A stretch of 64,000 bases of DNA from Pseudomonadota bacterium (lineage in GTDB: Bacteria > Desulfobacterota > Binatia > Binatales > Binataceae), in NCBI GenBank assembly GCA_021323675.1, contig JAJPKP010000064.1:1-64000 (forward strand), written 5' to 3'. Shown in pieces: positions 26,642-36,405 of the stretch. The notes under the pieces were generated by a model. That model did not search any database, was not told the origin of the DNA, and saw nothing but the letters and a program-made list of their open reading frames with translations. How positions within the stretch are numbered: position 1 is the stretch's first letter; each line of letters starts with the position of its first letter. The position numbers and the translations under genes were made by a program.

Positions 26642-27418
26642 TTACTTCAGGTCGCGCGGCCCTGCCGGTTTGATGTTCTTCTCGTACCACGGGCGCATCG
26701 CCGCCAGCGCGCGCCCTTGATGATGCGCCAGTTCGTCGTCGGGATAACGATGCTCGGGGCCCAGCACGCACGCGATTCGCGCGTGGCATCGCGACGCGCA
26801 GTCCGGCTCCGACTCGATGCGGTAGGTCAGGCAGCGAGGGATATCCCATCCCAGCGGATGCGCGATCGCGCCGGCCGGGCATGCTTTGATGCAACTTTTG
26901 GCGGCGCAGGCCGGGCATGGATCGAAACCGCGGGCTTCACCGGGCGCGTCGATTGGTTGATCGATCAGAAGCGCGCCGCGAAACGCTATCCAGGGACCGA
27001 AACGGGGATGAACGATGACGCCGAGGATGCTCGGTCCGGCGATTCCCGCCGCCTTTCCAAGCTCGACGAAATTCAGTGTCGCGCTCCCGTTCATGAACGG
27101 AAACACGATCGTGCATCGCGCTCCGGCCTCGCGCACGGACGGCACGATCCGCGTTTCAATGACCGAGCGTGTGAAATCGTCGAGCGGATGTTCCCGATTC
27201 CACCATCCCGGACTTCCCTCGGCGTGCGTCTTCAAAGCGGCCCAGAGCGCACCGCCGCCGTTGGCGATCACCACGATCGACCGTGCCCGCGCATCAAGAG
27301 CGCCGGCGCGATAGGGCGGATTTACCACCGCGTCGTAGCGATCGACGGGCACCGCGGCGACCAGGTTCAGCCCGAACGGGTCTGCGGCGGCGCGAATTTT
27401 CTCGATTAATGAAGTCAT
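26642..27418 (-). CDS. QueG/MMACHC-like ferredoxin-domain protein
   Basis: 258 residues. The N-terminal ~150 residues look like the cobalamin- or flavin-binding part of QueG and MMACHC-type proteins. The C-terminal region has iron-sulfur cysteines (CPACAAKSCIKACPAGAI, then CLTYRIESEPDC and CHARIAC). In many alphaproteobacteria relatives are just called ferredoxin. It lacks the HEAT-like tail of true QueG. It may be a reductase for a corrinoid or queuosine precursor. Last gene of the tight minus-strand run starting at 29540, three bases after the thioesterase. Confidence 0.6.
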   Translation of the reverse strand: MTSLIEKIRAAADPFGLNLVAAVPVDRYDAVVNPPYRAGALDARARSIVVIANGGGALWAALKTHAEGSPGWWNREHPLDDFTRSVIETRIVPSVREAGARCTIVFPFMNGSATLNFVELGKAAGIAGPSILGVIVHPRFGPWIAFRGALLIDQPIDAPGEARGFDPCPACAAKSCIKACPAGAIAHPLGWDIPRCLTYRIESEPDCASRCHARIACVLGPEHRYPDDELAHHQGRALAAMRPWYEKNIKPAGPRDLK

Positions 27419-27421
27419 CCG

Positions 27422-27826
27422 CTACGCGATCTTGTAGGTCACCAGCGCGTCCGCGATGAGCGCGTTTTTCGAGTCGCGAATCTCGACATTCAGGCTGGCA
27501 ATCCGCTTGCCGTGACGGCGAAGCACGGCCCGGGCGATAAGGTCGCTCTGTATAGCCATCCCCGTGTAGTTGACCGTCATCGAAATCGTCGCGCTTCGCT
27601 GGGTCGCATCGATGCTCCAGACGGCAGCGCACGCGGCGAAGTCGGCAAGCGATGCGATCGCGCCGCCATGGACGGGCGCCGACGCGCCTCCGTCATTGAG
27701 CAGAGCGGGCCGAAACGGCATCCGGGCAACCGCCACACCATCCGAGGCTGATTCAATTTTCAGCCCGAGCATCGCCGCGACCGGAGCGCGCTGAATCGAT
27801 TCGAAAGATTCCCGCCGGGTGGCCAT
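27422..27826 (-). CDS. PaaI-like hotdog-fold thioesterase
   Basis: 134 residues from the ATG at 27826; the frame is open upstream into the neighbouring gene. The hotdog signature is clear: PALLNDGGASAPVHGGAIASLADFAA, in which the HGG loop and the Asp of the long helix place acyl-CoA and catalyse hydrolysis, followed by ISMTVNYTG and DALVTYKIA strands. It probably hydrolyses an aryl- or acyl-CoA. It is 7 bp downstream of the LOG-like gene, in one operon. Confidence 0.85.
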   Translation of the reverse strand: MATRRESFESIQRAPVAAMLGLKIESASDGVAVARMPFRPALLNDGGASAPVHGGAIASLADFAACAAVWSIDATQRSATISMTVNYTGMAIQSDLIARAVLRRHGKRIASLNVEIRDSKNALIADALVTYKIA

Positions 27827-27833
27827 CGTACCT

Positions 27834-28313
27834 TCAACTCCCGCGGCGAGCGGCCAGCTTAAACGCCAATGCCACCGCGTCGGCCGGGGTTTCCGCTCGA
27901 TGCAGCCCTTTGATTTCCGGCCAGGATTTGAGCGCAACAATCGGACGCTTCATCTTCTTTGCGAATCCGATCTCCGCCATCGTGCCGCCCTCGCCCGCAA
28001 GCGCGATGACCGCATCGGCGCTGGCCACGATAATAGCATTGCGCGCCTCGCCCATCCCGGTCGCGATTGCAAATTCGATGTGCTGGTTGGCGGCGGAGCG
28101 GTCGTTGCCGGGCAGAATTCCAATCGTATGGCCGGCCTGACTGCGCGCGCCCGCGGCGGCCGCTTCCATCACGCCGGTTCGTCCGCCATTGATGAGCACG
28201 GCTCCGCGCCGAGCTATCTCGCATCCGACTTCAAAGGCGAGCCGGCAGACGGCCCTGGAAGCGTCGCCGGCGCCGATAACGGCGATCGTCCGCGCCCGCT
28301 CCATCGTCAGCAT
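27834..28313 (-). CDS. TIGR00725/LOG-like Rossmann protein
   Basis: 159 residues. TIAVIGAGDASR opens a nucleotide-binding SLOG fold; GGRTGVMEAAAAGARSQ and ALAGEGGTMAEIGFAKK are the two phosphate-binding loops of the LOG (lysine decarboxylase-like) superfamily. Biochemical role uncertain; relatives hydrolyse cytokinin-type or other nucleotide 5'-monophosphates. The start ATG at 28313 overlaps the HAD stop (ATGCTGA); an ATG nine bases later is equally possible. Confidence 0.75.
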   Translation of the reverse strand: MLTMERARTIAVIGAGDASRAVCRLAFEVGCEIARRGAVLINGGRTGVMEAAAAGARSQAGHTIGILPGNDRSAANQHIEFAIATGMGEARNAIIVASADAVIALAGEGGTMAEIGFAKKMKRPIVALKSWPEIKGLHRAETPADAVALAFKLAARRGS

Positions 28314-29074
28314 CCAAGCAGGTCGGGCAATTCGGCCAGATCGCCGATAGTTATCTCGGGCGCAGAAATTCCTTCGGGGAAGGGTTGTTGGTGCTTGTTG
28401 ATCCAGGCGACCGGAATGCCGGCGCGTTTCGCGCCCACGACGTCCTCGTGGGCGGTATCTCCCACGAACAGCACCTGATGGGGCGGGAGGTTGAGGGTTT
28501 CGAGAACCCGCTTGAACAAGGCGGTGTGCGGCTTGCGCAGCCGGAACTCCGCGGAAATGACCACAATTTCGAATAAATCGAGAAGGCCGGTGTCGGCCAC
28601 TATTTCGCATCCGGTGGAATGATCGTCAAAGTTCGACAGCAGGCCGAGCCGGAAGCTGCGGCCCAGGCGGCGGACCGCCTCGATCCGTCGCGCGGGCGCC
28701 TTGGTGACCGCGCGCACGCGCGCCATGTGGGTTCTGCGCAGCCGGTCGGCAAGCTCAGTTAACTCGCTGTCGCCGATAATTCCTTCCAGGCCGAGCCGAC
28801 GAAGCGTTCTTTCAAACCGTTCATGGCAGGTGATTTCCGCCTCGGTGCTGGAGCGCTCGGCGAAGATTTCCTGGTACACGTCGTAGTGCGCGTCCATGAA
28901 CCGGGCCCGATCGAACCGCTCGCCGAGGGCATCCTCGAGCACGGGAAAGAGCAGCGGCATCGTGGTCCGAATCTCGCGCCCCTTCCAGGTCATCAGCTCC
29001 AGACCGGAGGGATCCCAGGTGACGATAGTATCGAACAGGTCAAGGACGACCGCTTTGAACTCGTGGTTAGCCAC
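28307..29074 (-). CDS. HAD-superfamily hydrolase
   Basis: 255 residues from the GTG at 29074; an ATG at 29104 lies inside the upstream gene. Motif I is VVLDLFDTIVTW, with the nucleophile and acid aspartates. Motif II is the Ser/Thr in LLSNFDDHS, motif III the Lys in EFRLRKPHTALF, motif IV VGDTAHEDVVGAKRAGI. A helical cap lies between I and II. It is a subfamily IA phosphatase or dehalogenase-like enzyme with unknown substrate, overlapping its neighbours at both ends. Confidence 0.85.
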   Translation of the reverse strand: MANHEFKAVVLDLFDTIVTWDPSGLELMTWKGREIRTTMPLLFPVLEDALGERFDRARFMDAHYDVYQEIFAERSSTEAEITCHERFERTLRRLGLEGIIGDSELTELADRLRRTHMARVRAVTKAPARRIEAVRRLGRSFRLGLLSNFDDHSTGCEIVADTGLLDLFEIVVISAEFRLRKPHTALFKRVLETLNLPPHQVLFVGDTAHEDVVGAKRAGIPVAWINKHQQPFPEGISAPEITIGDLAELPDLLGC

Positions 29075-29540
29075 GCGGAGTGAGCGCCCTGGCGGTGCCG
29101 GCAACCGCCGCGAGATTAAGCAATAAAACGGCGCCGTTCAGGTAAACTGACAGCCGATGAAGCCGGTCGAATTCGGCTTTGCGCGCCGGGTCGGGATTCT
29201 GCTCTTCGGCCACGGTCCGGATCGCATCGACACGCGGACGAATCACCAGGCCCGCGTAAAAAGTGAGGCCAAGAGCGAGCGCGAGAAAGGCCGCCGTCAC
29301 TCCCCACGACAGATGCGCCTGCTTGACCACCGTGAAGTAGGCGGCGAGCACAAAGGCAACCGTTCCCGCCACGTAACCGAGCAGGTAGTAGCGGGGAAAG
29401 ATGGTGCTGATGACCTTGCCGGCCTCGGGGAGCTGAATTATCCCGGAAAAGATTGCGGGAGCGACGAAAAAGGAGAAGAAGACGATTCCGCCAAGCCAGC
29501 ATGCGATGCTCTGCAGGTACAGGAACAAGGCGATTATCAT
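29067..29540 (-). CDS. DUF4149 membrane protein
   Basis: 157 residues with four predicted membrane helices, in the DUF4149/TMEM205 pattern: GGIVFFSFFVAPAIFSGI, then PRYYLLGYVAGT, then the RPRVDAIR loop and a C-terminal helix. Function unknown in the whole family. The stop overlaps the HAD start by 8 bp, so the two are translationally coupled. It is the first gene of the HAD / LOG / thioesterase / ferredoxin-protein run. Confidence 0.75.
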   Translation of the reverse strand: MIIALFLYLQSIACWLGGIVFFSFFVAPAIFSGIIQLPEAGKVISTIFPRYYLLGYVAGTVAFVLAAYFTVVKQAHLSWGVTAAFLALALGLTFYAGLVIRPRVDAIRTVAEEQNPDPARKAEFDRLHRLSVYLNGAVLLLNLAAVAGTARALTPRG

Positions 29541-29568
29541 ATCGGGTGCGAGACTCTCTTCGGCTGCA

Positions 29569-29994
29569 TTAATGGAGATATGGCTTGGAAGCGCCCGGCA
29601 GCGGACGGCGGGCCGAGAATCCGCCGTCGATGGAATGCCAGGCGATTAGCTGGGGTTCCCCGTACTGCCAGCACAGGAACGCGACTTCATCGCCGTTCTC
29701 GAAGGGGAAATCCACCAGCCCCTGGTCGATATCCTTGAGAAAGCCGCCCATCGCTTCAATCTGGGAAGCCGCCTGAGCCATCACTTCTCCCGCGCCGCGC
29801 AGCTCGGGATAGCGCTCGATGATCTCGGGGAGGGTCAGATTGATCAGTCCGGGGTCACTGTTGGCAAGGTCCGCGACCCGGCTGCGCAGGTGTTTAAGCG
29901 CCGTCTGCATCTCGCGCATCAGCAGTTCCAGGCGGGGAATGAGCTCATTGGCCTCCGCGGGGCTGAAGAGCTTTTCGAATCTGATGCTTGGCAA
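29569..29994 (-). CDS. DUF2203 family protein
   Basis: 141 residues from a TTG start; GGAGAGG lies ten bases before it, which decides the start despite the rare codon. FSPAEANELIPRLELLMREM opens a long helix, and FLKDIDQGLVDFPFENGDEVAFLCW plus EPQLIAWHSIDGGFSARRPL are the DUF2203 core. Family function is unknown; members are often near housekeeping genes. It lies 28 bp before the DUF4149 gene and may head the same operon. Confidence 0.85.
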   Translation of the reverse strand: MPSIRFEKLFSPAEANELIPRLELLMREMQTALKHLRSRVADLANSDPGLINLTLPEIIERYPELRGAGEVMAQAASQIEAMGGFLKDIDQGLVDFPFENGDEVAFLCWQYGEPQLIAWHSIDGGFSARRPLPGASKPYLH

Positions 29995-30150
29995 GGCGAT
30001 CCTCTCCAGTGGCGCCGAACCGCAACCGTGATTACCTTTGTTTCTGGAAGGTTAACCTGTTGGTCCGACGCTCGTATTTTAGAGTAAAATTCAGTTTGGG
30101 TGGAAGCGCGCGCCGGCACAAGGCACTTCCGATGAGGTTTTCACTGTCCT

Positions 30151-32574
30151 ATGGCGGATAAACCGAAGACGGAAAAGCGCTTCGAGATCGAAGAAGACCT
30201 GAGCCAGGTCGAAATTCCCGAGGTTCTACCGGTGCTGCCTCTGCGCGGCATCGTGATTTTTCCGAGCCAGATATACCCTTTCCTGGTGTCGCGCCAATCG
30301 TCGCTCAAGCTGATCGAAGAGGTTGGCCAGGAGCCCAAAATTGTTGCGCTTACCGCGCAAAAGAACCCGGAGGAGGAAAATCCTGCCCCCGAGGGGCTCT
30401 ACGAGCGCGGCACCGCCGTGCGGATTCTCAAGATGCTGCGCTACCCCGACCAGAGCGTGCGGGTGCTGGTGCAGGGTCTTGCCCGCATCGAACTGCGCAA
30501 CTTCATCCAGCGCGATCCCTATTTCATCGCCAACGTGACCCGACTGCAGGAGATGGTTCCGGCGGAAAAGGAGGTGGATGCCCTCCACGCCCATCTCGTG
30601 AGTCAGTTCTCCAAGTTCGTCTCTTTGGTGCCGTACCTGCCCGATGAGTTGCAGGTGATGGCGATGAAGGTGCGTGAACCGGCGCGGCTCACTGATATGG
30701 TCGCGTCGTACCTGAAGATCGCGGTCGAGGAAGGGCAGGATCTGCTTGCCACGCTCGACGTGCGGGCGCGGCTCGAAAAGCTAATCGCAATCCTCGGCCG
30801 TGAAATCGAGCTGCTCGAACTGGGCCACAAAATCCAGTCGCAGGTGCAGACCGAGCTCAATAAAAATCAGCGCGAGTACTATCTGCGCCAGCAGCTCAAG
30901 GCGATTCAGAAGGAACTTGGCGAGGGCGACGGGCGCACCTCTGAAATCGAGGAGCTGGAAAAGAAAATCGAGGAGGCGAAGATGCCTCCCGACGCGCGCA
31001 AAGCCGCCGACAAGGAACTCGACCGCCTTAAGATGATTCCGCCGGAGTCGGCGGAACACACCGTCGTGCGCACTTACCTTGACTGGCTGGTGAGCCTGCC
31101 GTGGAGCGTGTCCACCGACGACAACCTCGACATCGCGCACGCCCGCAAGGTCCTGGATGAAGATCACTACGACCTCGAGAAGATTAAGGAACGCATCCTG
31201 GAATTTCTCGCGGTTCGCAAGCTCAAGAAGGACAGCAAGGGACCGATTCTGTGCTTCGTGGGGCCTCCCGGCACCGGCAAGACTTCGCTCGGCCGATCGA
31301 TAGCTCGCGCGCTGGGGCGCAAATTTGTGCGCCTGTCGCTCGGCGGCATCCGCGACGAAGCTGAAATTCGCGGTCATCGGCGCACCTACATCGGATCGCT
31401 GCCCGGACGGATTATCCAGGGATTGCGCAACGCGGGCTCCAACAACCCGCTGTTCATCCTCGATGAAGTTGACAAGCTCGGGATGGATTTTCGCGGCGAT
31501 CCGGCCGCCGCGCTCCTGGAAGTGCTCGATCCTGAGCAGAACAGCACGTTCCAGGATCATTACCTTGACGTGCCCTTCGACCTTTCCAAGGTGCTCTTCC
31601 TGACCACCGCGAACATGCTCGACCCAATTCCGCCGGCCCTGCGCGACCGGATGGAGGTGCTGGAGCTTCCGGGCTACACCGAGGAAGAAAAGCTTCAGAT
31701 CGTCGAGCGCCACATCATCCCGAAGCAGCGGATCGAGAATGGTCTGGGCGAAACGAAGGTCGGGTTCAGCCGCGAGGCCGAATCGGAAATCATCCGCAGC
31801 TACACGCGCGAGGCTGGCCTGCGCAACCTGGAGCGCGAAATCGCCCGAGTCTTCCGCAAGGTCGCTCGCGCGATGACCGAAGGCGAGCCCCTGCCGGAAA
31901 CGATCGGAGTCCCCGACGTTGCGAAGTACCTCGGTCCGCCCAAGTTCTTCTCCGAAGTCGCCGAGCGCACCAACGAGCCCGGCGTCGCGACGGGACTCGC
32001 CTGGACTCCAAATGGCGGAGACATCCTGTTCATCGAAAGCACGCGGATGGCGGGAACCAAGCAGCTCACTCTGACCGGTTCGCTGGGCGATGTGATGAAA
32101 GAATCAGCACAGGCCGCGCTGTCTTACGTCCGGTCGCGGGCCGAGAGCCTTGGTATCCAGCCGGACTTCTTTGAGAAGTCGGACATTCACGTTCACATAC
32201 CCGCCGGCGGCATCCCCAAGGATGGACCTTCGGGCGGCGTGACGCTCGCCGCCTCGCTCGCATCGCTGCTGAGCGGCCGCCCGGTGCGATCCGACGTCGC
32301 GATGACCGGCGAGATCACGCTGCGAGGCAAGGTCCTGCCGGTTGGCGGCATCAAGGAGAAGGTGCTTGCGGCGCGCAGGGCGGGAATCAAGACCATCATT
32401 CTGCCCAGGCGCAACGAGCGCGACCTCGAGGACATCCCGCCCGAGGTTCGCAGCGAGTTGACGATCCAGTTCGTCGACACGGTTGACGAGGTGCTTAACC
32501 TCGCGCTGCGCGACGGGGCCGCGGCCGAGCAGGCCGGCGACTCCGAGCATCGCGAGCGCACCGTGCTCAACTGA
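30151..32574 (+). CDS. lon: ATP-dependent Lon protease
   Basis: 807 residues, full length for LonA. N-terminal substrate domain ([20 protein letters not shown]), a coiled region (about 195-270), AAA+ module with Walker A GPPGTGKT (371-378) and Walker [11 protein letters not shown], then the S16 peptidase domain with the catalytic Ser694 (DGPSGGV) and the Lys of GGIKEK (732-737). It degrades misfolded and regulatory proteins in the cytoplasm. No heat-shock promoter could be recognised upstream. It is followed by stem-loops and seems monocistronic. Confidence 0.97.
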   Translation: MADKPKTEKRFEIEEDLSQVEIPEVLPVLPLRGIVIFPSQIYPFLVSRQSSLKLIEEVGQEPKIVALTAQKNPEEENPAPEGLYERGTAVRILKMLRYPDQSVRVLVQGLARIELRNFIQRDPYFIANVTRLQEMVPAEKEVDALHAHLVSQFSKFVSLVPYLPDELQVMAMKVREPARLTDMVASYLKIAVEEGQDLLATLDVRARLEKLIAILGREIELLELGHKIQSQVQTELNKNQREYYLRQQLKAIQKELGEGDGRTSEIEELEKKIEEAKMPPDARKAADKELDRLKMIPPESAEHTVVRTYLDWLVSLPWSVSTDDNLDIAHARKVLDEDHYDLEKIKERILEFLAVRKLKKDSKGPILCFVGPPGTGKTSLGRSIARALGRKFVRLSLGGIRDEAEIRGHRRTYIGSLPGRIIQGLRNAGSNNPLFILDEVDKLGMDFRGDPAAALLEVLDPEQNSTFQDHYLDVPFDLSKVLFLTTANMLDPIPPALRDRMEVLELPGYTEEEKLQIVERHIIPKQRIENGLGETKVGFSREAESEIIRSYTREAGLRNLEREIARVFRKVARAMTEGEPLPETIGVPDVAKYLGPPKFFSEVAERTNEPGVATGLAWTPNGGDILFIESTRMAGTKQLTLTGSLGDVMKESAQAALSYVRSRAESLGIQPDFFEKSDIHVHIPAGGIPKDGPSGGVTLAASLASLLSGRPVRSDVAMTGEITLRGKVLPVGGIKEKVLAARRAGIKTIILPRRNERDLEDIPPEVRSELTIQFVDTVDEVLNLALRDGAAAEQAGDSEHRERTVLN

Positions 32575-32583
32575 CAACCATCA

Positions 32584-32605
32584 GCCGGCGCGATCGAACG
32601 CCGGC
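32584..32605 (+). terminator. stem-loop downstream of lon
   Basis: GCCGGCG (32584-32590), 8-nt loop, CGCCGGC (32599-32605), starting ten bases after the lon stop. A second, imperfect hairpin (about 32611-32660) ends in TTTGTGTTTG. Together they may end lon transcription. Neither has a clean T-run. Confidence 0.45.
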
Positions 32606-32715
32606 GCAAAAGGCGCAAGGACCCGGATGCGGATTGATCTTTCCGGGCGCTTTGTGCCTTTGTGTTTGTAAAGGAGCCTGCCTCACGCAATCCTTGGAAG
32701 TGGGAGAATAAAATC

Positions 32716-33471
32716 ATGCCGGGACTCGTGCTGCGCGAAGACAGAGATGGTCTGGCGACGTTGATCCTGAACCGCCCCGACAAGCTGAACGCATTGAACG
32801 TCGAGATGTTCGCCGAGCTCGGCGAGCATGTCGAGCAGATTGAGCGGCAGACCGATCGCGTCGGACTCGTCATCGTACGAGGCGCCGGCAAATGCTTCTC
32901 CGCGGGACACGACCTCGCGGACATCGCCAAGGGCGAGCGCCCGCCCAGGCCGAATTTTCAGTCCCACATTATCGAGCGGCTTGCGAATCTTCCGCAGCCG
33001 GTCATCTCGGCCGTCCATGGCCATTGCTACACGGGGGCACTCGAACTCGCGCTGGCGGGAGATCTGATCGTGGCGGCGGAGTCGGCGAAGTTTGCCGACA
33101 CGCACGCGCGATGGGCGCTGGTGCCGGCGTGGGGGATGAGCCAGCGGCTGCCCCGCAGGGTGGGGAGCTACAAGGCGCGCGAGATGATGTTCACATGCCG
33201 CACATACTCGGGCGCGGAGGCGCTGGCGATGGGTCTCGCAAACCTGTGCGTTCCGGACAACGACTTCGATCGCGAGCTGCAGTCGCTCGCTGAAACGATC
33301 CTCGCGAATTCGTGGTTCAGCCATCGCGCGAACAAGCGCCTGATTGTCGATACTGACAGCCTGCCGCTTGAAGCGGGACTCGCGCATGAGGTTTTTCGCA
33401 GCGCAGGCGTGGGGCCTGACATGCGCGAACGAATCGCCGCATTCACGAACAAGAGCGGCCGCCGCGCCTGA
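32716..33471 (+). CDS. crotonase-family protein (enoyl-CoA hydratase/isomerase-like)
   Basis: 251 residues from the ATG at 32716. The oxyanion-hole segments are GKCFSAGHDLADI and VHGHCYTGALELALAGDLIVA; the latter keeps the first catalytic Glu. At the second Glu site (PEI in hydratases) it has FADTHARWALVP, so that Glu is replaced. It may therefore catalyse another crotonase reaction (isomerisation, decarboxylation, hydrolysis) rather than hydration. No other beta-oxidation genes adjoin it. Confidence 0.82.
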   Translation: MPGLVLREDRDGLATLILNRPDKLNALNVEMFAELGEHVEQIERQTDRVGLVIVRGAGKCFSAGHDLADIAKGERPPRPNFQSHIIERLANLPQPVISAVHGHCYTGALELALAGDLIVAAESAKFADTHARWALVPAWGMSQRLPRRVGSYKAREMMFTCRTYSGAEALAMGLANLCVPDNDFDRELQSLAETILANSWFSHRANKRLIVDTDSLPLEAGLAHEVFRSAGVGPDMRERIAAFTNKSGRRA

Positions 33472-33503
33472 GAAGTTTTGCCGCTTAATCGCATCCGGCC
33501 TAA

Positions 33504-34970
33504 ATGAAGGTTGCGATAGTAGCAGCGGAGGTCTCTCCGTGGGCCAAGGCAGGCGGGCTTGCCGATGTGATCGGAGCGCTGCCGGCGGCGTTCAAGCGCG
33601 CGGGCGCGGATCCGGCCGTAATTCTGCCCGGCTACTCGTCGATCATGACGAACATCGCGGCCCGGCAGGTTGGCGGGCTGATGACCGCGTATGTCGGAGT
33701 CGATCGGCAGGATTTCAGGGTGCTGCTCGCCGAGGATTCGGAGGGAACGCCGCTTTATCTGATCGATCATCCGGGTTTTTTCGGCCGGGAAGGGGTGTAC
33801 GGAGAGCGCGGCAGCGATTATCAGGACAACCTGCGCCGGTTCATTTTTTTCGGCAAAGCCGCCGCGATAACAGCCGCCAATATCGTTAAGCCGGACGTCG
33901 TTCACGCGCACGATTGGCACGCTGCGGTCTCGGCGATCATGCTGCGCGCGGACGGCGGACTCCGCGCGCGCAGCGCCAACGCCACGGTGGCCTTCACGAT
34001 TCACAACCTCGCGTTTCAGGGAATTTACGACGTTGGCGAGTTTCCGTTGCTCGGGATCGACTGGTCGTATTTCACAATCGATGGTCTCGAGTTTTACGGC
34101 CGTATGAACCTGATGAAAGGCGCGATCGTGCTGGCGGATGGCGTGTCCACCGTCAGCCCGGCCTATGCGCGCGAGGTAACTTCGAGCGCCGACCTCGGCT
34201 TCGGATTGGAAGGAGTGCTCCGCGCCAGGGGCGACCGCTTTGTGGGAATCCTGAATGGCGCCGACTATCGGGAATGGGATCCGCGCAACGACCCCCTGAT
34301 CGCGGCGAAGTATGACCCAAAGAAACCCGCCGGCAAGCGCGTCTGCAACCGCGAACTTCGCGCGTCGCTCAAACTGCCCGATCGCCCCTGCCCCGTGATC
34401 GGGATGGTTACGCGGATGACCTCGCAGAAAGGATGCGACCTGCTTCGCGCCGCTCTGGCGGACCTGATGGCGCTCGACGTTCAACTCGTGATGCTGGCGA
34501 GCGGCGATGCGGCGCTGGAGGAGTTCTTTCGCACCGCCGAGAAGCGCTACCCCGATCGTCTGCGAGTGCTGACGCATTTTGATAACGCGGTGGCCCATCG
34601 CATCCAGGCCGGATCCGACGCCTTTCTGATGCCGTCGCGATTCGAGCCGTGCGGACTGACGCAGATGTACGCGCTCAAGTACGGCACCGCGCCTATCGTG
34701 CGCGCGACCGGCGGCCTTCGCGACACGGTGACAGAGTTTGATGCGGCAACCGGCATTGGAAACGGCTTCGTGTTTGAAGACTACCTCCCGCAGGCGCTGG
34801 TCGCGGCGGTGGGCAGGATGCGCGAGACGTTCAACCGTGCGGCGGCGTGGAAGCGGCTGATGCAGAACTGCTTCGCGGCGGATTTCTCGTGGGACCGTGC
34901 CGCGCGCAATTATATGGATTGGTTTTCCAGCCTGCGAAGCGGGTCAAAGATGGAAGCGGCTCAAGGATGA
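33504..34970 (+). CDS. glgA: glycogen synthase (ADP-glucose, GT5)
   Basis: 488 residues. It begins MKVAIVAAEVSPWAKAGGLADV, in which KAGGLADV binds the ADP-glucose phosphates. DVVHAHDWHAA, TIHNLAFQGIY and the C-terminal MPSRFEPCGLTQMYALKYG with RATGGLRDTV complete the GT5 set. It elongates alpha-1,4-glucan. No other glg genes are in the window. Its stop overlaps the rnhA start (ATGA), an odd pairing that suggests one transcript. Confidence 0.95.
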   Translation: MKVAIVAAEVSPWAKAGGLADVIGALPAAFKRAGADPAVILPGYSSIMTNIAARQVGGLMTAYVGVDRQDFRVLLAEDSEGTPLYLIDHPGFFGREGVYGERGSDYQDNLRRFIFFGKAAAITAANIVKPDVVHAHDWHAAVSAIMLRADGGLRARSANATVAFTIHNLAFQGIYDVGEFPLLGIDWSYFTIDGLEFYGRMNLMKGAIVLADGVSTVSPAYAREVTSSADLGFGLEGVLRARGDRFVGILNGADYREWDPRNDPLIAAKYDPKKPAGKRVCNRELRASLKLPDRPCPVIGMVTRMTSQKGCDLLRAALADLMALDVQLVMLASGDAALEEFFRTAEKRYPDRLRVLTHFDNAVAHRIQAGSDAFLMPSRFEPCGLTQMYALKYGTAPIVRATGGLRDTVTEFDAATGIGNGFVFEDYLPQALVAAVGRMRETFNRAAAWKRLMQNCFAADFSWDRAARNYMDWFSSLRSGSKMEAAQG

Positions 34971-35383
34971 AGGTACCGGAAGGATACGATTTTCTGATTT
35001 ACGCCGACGGCTCCTGCATCGGAAATCCGGGACCCGGAGGATGGGGCGTCGTCGTGGTGCGTCCGGACGGGTTGGAAAGCGAATTTCACGGATCCAATCC
35101 CGCCACGACCAACAACCAAATGGAGATCACGGCTGCAATCGAGGGGCTTCGGCGCACCGAGCCCGGAAGCCGCGTATTGCTGCGCAGCGACAGCCAATAC
35201 GTGATCAACACGATGAACCTCAACTGGAAGCGGCGCAAAAATCACGAGCTTTGGGCGGCGCTGGATTCGGAAGCCGCGCGGCGCAAAGTCCGGTTTGAGT
35301 GGGTGCGCGGCCACGATTCCGACCCGCTGAATGATCGCGCCGACCGGCTTGCCAACCTCGGATCCCGCCGCGGAATCATCTAG
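34967..35383 (+). CDS. rnhA: ribonuclease HI
   Basis: 138 residues. The acidic active-site residues are in IYADGSCIGNPGPGGWG (Asp), NNQMEITAAIEGL (Glu), LLRSDSQYVIN (Asp) and NDRADRLAN (Asp), all in order. It cleaves RNA in RNA-DNA hybrids during replication and repair. It overlaps the glgA stop by 4 bp and converges on the methyltransferase gene at 35437. Confidence 0.95.
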   Translation: MKVPEGYDFLIYADGSCIGNPGPGGWGVVVVRPDGLESEFHGSNPATTNNQMEITAAIEGLRRTEPGSRVLLRSDSQYVINTMNLNWKRRKNHELWAALDSEAARRKVRFEWVRGHDSDPLNDRADRLANLGSRRGII

Positions 35384-35436
35384 CGATACGCGCCGCGGCA
35401 CCGTCGGGGCGGAAGTTTCGCTGCCGGCCGGTGGAG

Positions 35437-36225
35437 TTACCAGATGCTGGGAATCAGCGCGTCGGTGGTCCGGCGATATTCCTCGAACTCTTCGCCGAAG
35501 CGCGCCAGCAGCATTTTTTCATCCGCCACGATCTGCCGATGTGCGACAATCGCGCCGATGATCAGAGTGGCCAATGCGACGATCCATGCGCCGTACACCA
35601 GCGGCCAGGCAAGCAGCACCAGCAGCACGCCGGCATACGCGGGATGGCGCACGTATTTGTAAAAGCCCGTCTTTACGAGCATCATCCGCTCCCGTCCGCT
35701 TTGATCCGACGAAAAGAAATGAAGCTGGATTCGCGAGCCCAGGGCGAGCCACAATCCTGCCAGCTCCAGTAGCAGCCCCAGAGCTCCCAGCCATGCGGCC
35801 GCCTCGCCGCCATAGAGGTAGGTTCGCTCGAACGGAGCGGCCGCAAACAGAATCAGAACCGGCAGCTCGCTTAGCACTTGCTCCGTTACCCCCGAGCCGA
35901 TCGGCTTTCGCTGATCCGGGTCCTCGCCGACCAGAAGATCGGCGAAGCGAAAGCCGACGTACGCGAGCAGGTAAGCGGCGACATAGCGATGCTCGCCGAT
36001 GTAATCGGTGATGCCGAGGCCTAAGGCGACCGCGCCGATAACAGCCGTGACGAAGATGACCTGTTCGACCGCTCGAACGAACATGTAGCGGCTGAAGAAG
36101 CTGGGAACTGCCGAAGGCTCCTCTGGCGTCGCTGTCGCGAGCGATTCATCCAGTGCACGGGTGGCTCGCCCGGGCTCGGGCTTGTTGGAGTTGGGCTGGT
36201 CGGCGCTGGGCTGGTCGGCGTCCAT
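35437..36225 (-). CDS. isoprenylcysteine methyltransferase-like membrane protein (ICMT/PEMT family)
   Basis: 262 residues. The first ~25 are hydrophilic with a short repeat (ADQPSADQPN). Several membrane helices follow, then the family core [22 protein letters not shown] and a C-terminal DEKMLLARFGEEFEEYRRTT, the SAM-binding motif of ICMT/NnrU/phospholipid N-methyltransferase-type proteins. The acceptor is unknown; bacterial relatives methylate lipids or small molecules. Its start is separated by only ~140 bp from the sigma-54 control region of the microprotein pair. Confidence 0.75.
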   Translation of the reverse strand: MDADQPSADQPNSNKPEPGRATRALDESLATATPEEPSAVPSFFSRYMFVRAVEQVIFVTAVIGAVALGLGITDYIGEHRYVAAYLLAYVGFRFADLLVGEDPDQRKPIGSGVTEQVLSELPVLILFAAAPFERTYLYGGEAAAWLGALGLLLELAGLWLALGSRIQLHFFSSDQSGRERMMLVKTGFYKYVRHPAYAGVLLVLLAWPLVYGAWIVALATLIIGAIVAHRQIVADEKMLLARFGEEFEEYRRTTDALIPSIW

Positions 36226-36362
36226 AGGTTCAGGCTCCGGCAGATCGCGGTACTACTTGATTGCGCCGATGGCAGGCCGAGGAGACGCCTGCAGTGATGC
36301 GCAGTTCGCTGATTGCGGCAATTCGCAAAAATCGAAAATTAATTGCCAACGAGGTCGCAGGT

Positions 36363-36381
36363 AATTTGCGTATCGCAAATT
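36363..36381. promoter_or_regulatory. perfect 8-3-8 inverted repeat, candidate enhancer-binding-protein site
   Basis: AATTTGCG - TAT - CGCAAATT, 107 bp upstream of the sigma-54 -24 element. Dyad form and distance fit an upstream activator site. Related half-sites (TTCGCAAAA) lie around 36324-36332. Confidence 0.55.
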
Positions 36382-36405
36382 GCAAAAAACCAAAAAGTCT
36401 AGGAG

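Noticed and set aside
30040..30100. A heat-shock (sigma-32 or CIRCE) promoter for lon
   Set aside because: I found neither a CTTGAA/CCCCAT pair nor a CIRCE dyad; only the short palindrome GGTTAACC.
36176..36225. Short repeats before the methyltransferase-like gene as a CRISPR or regulatory array
   Set aside because: They encode the ADQP/SADQPN repeat at the N-terminus of the gene product; only two to three units, no spacers.
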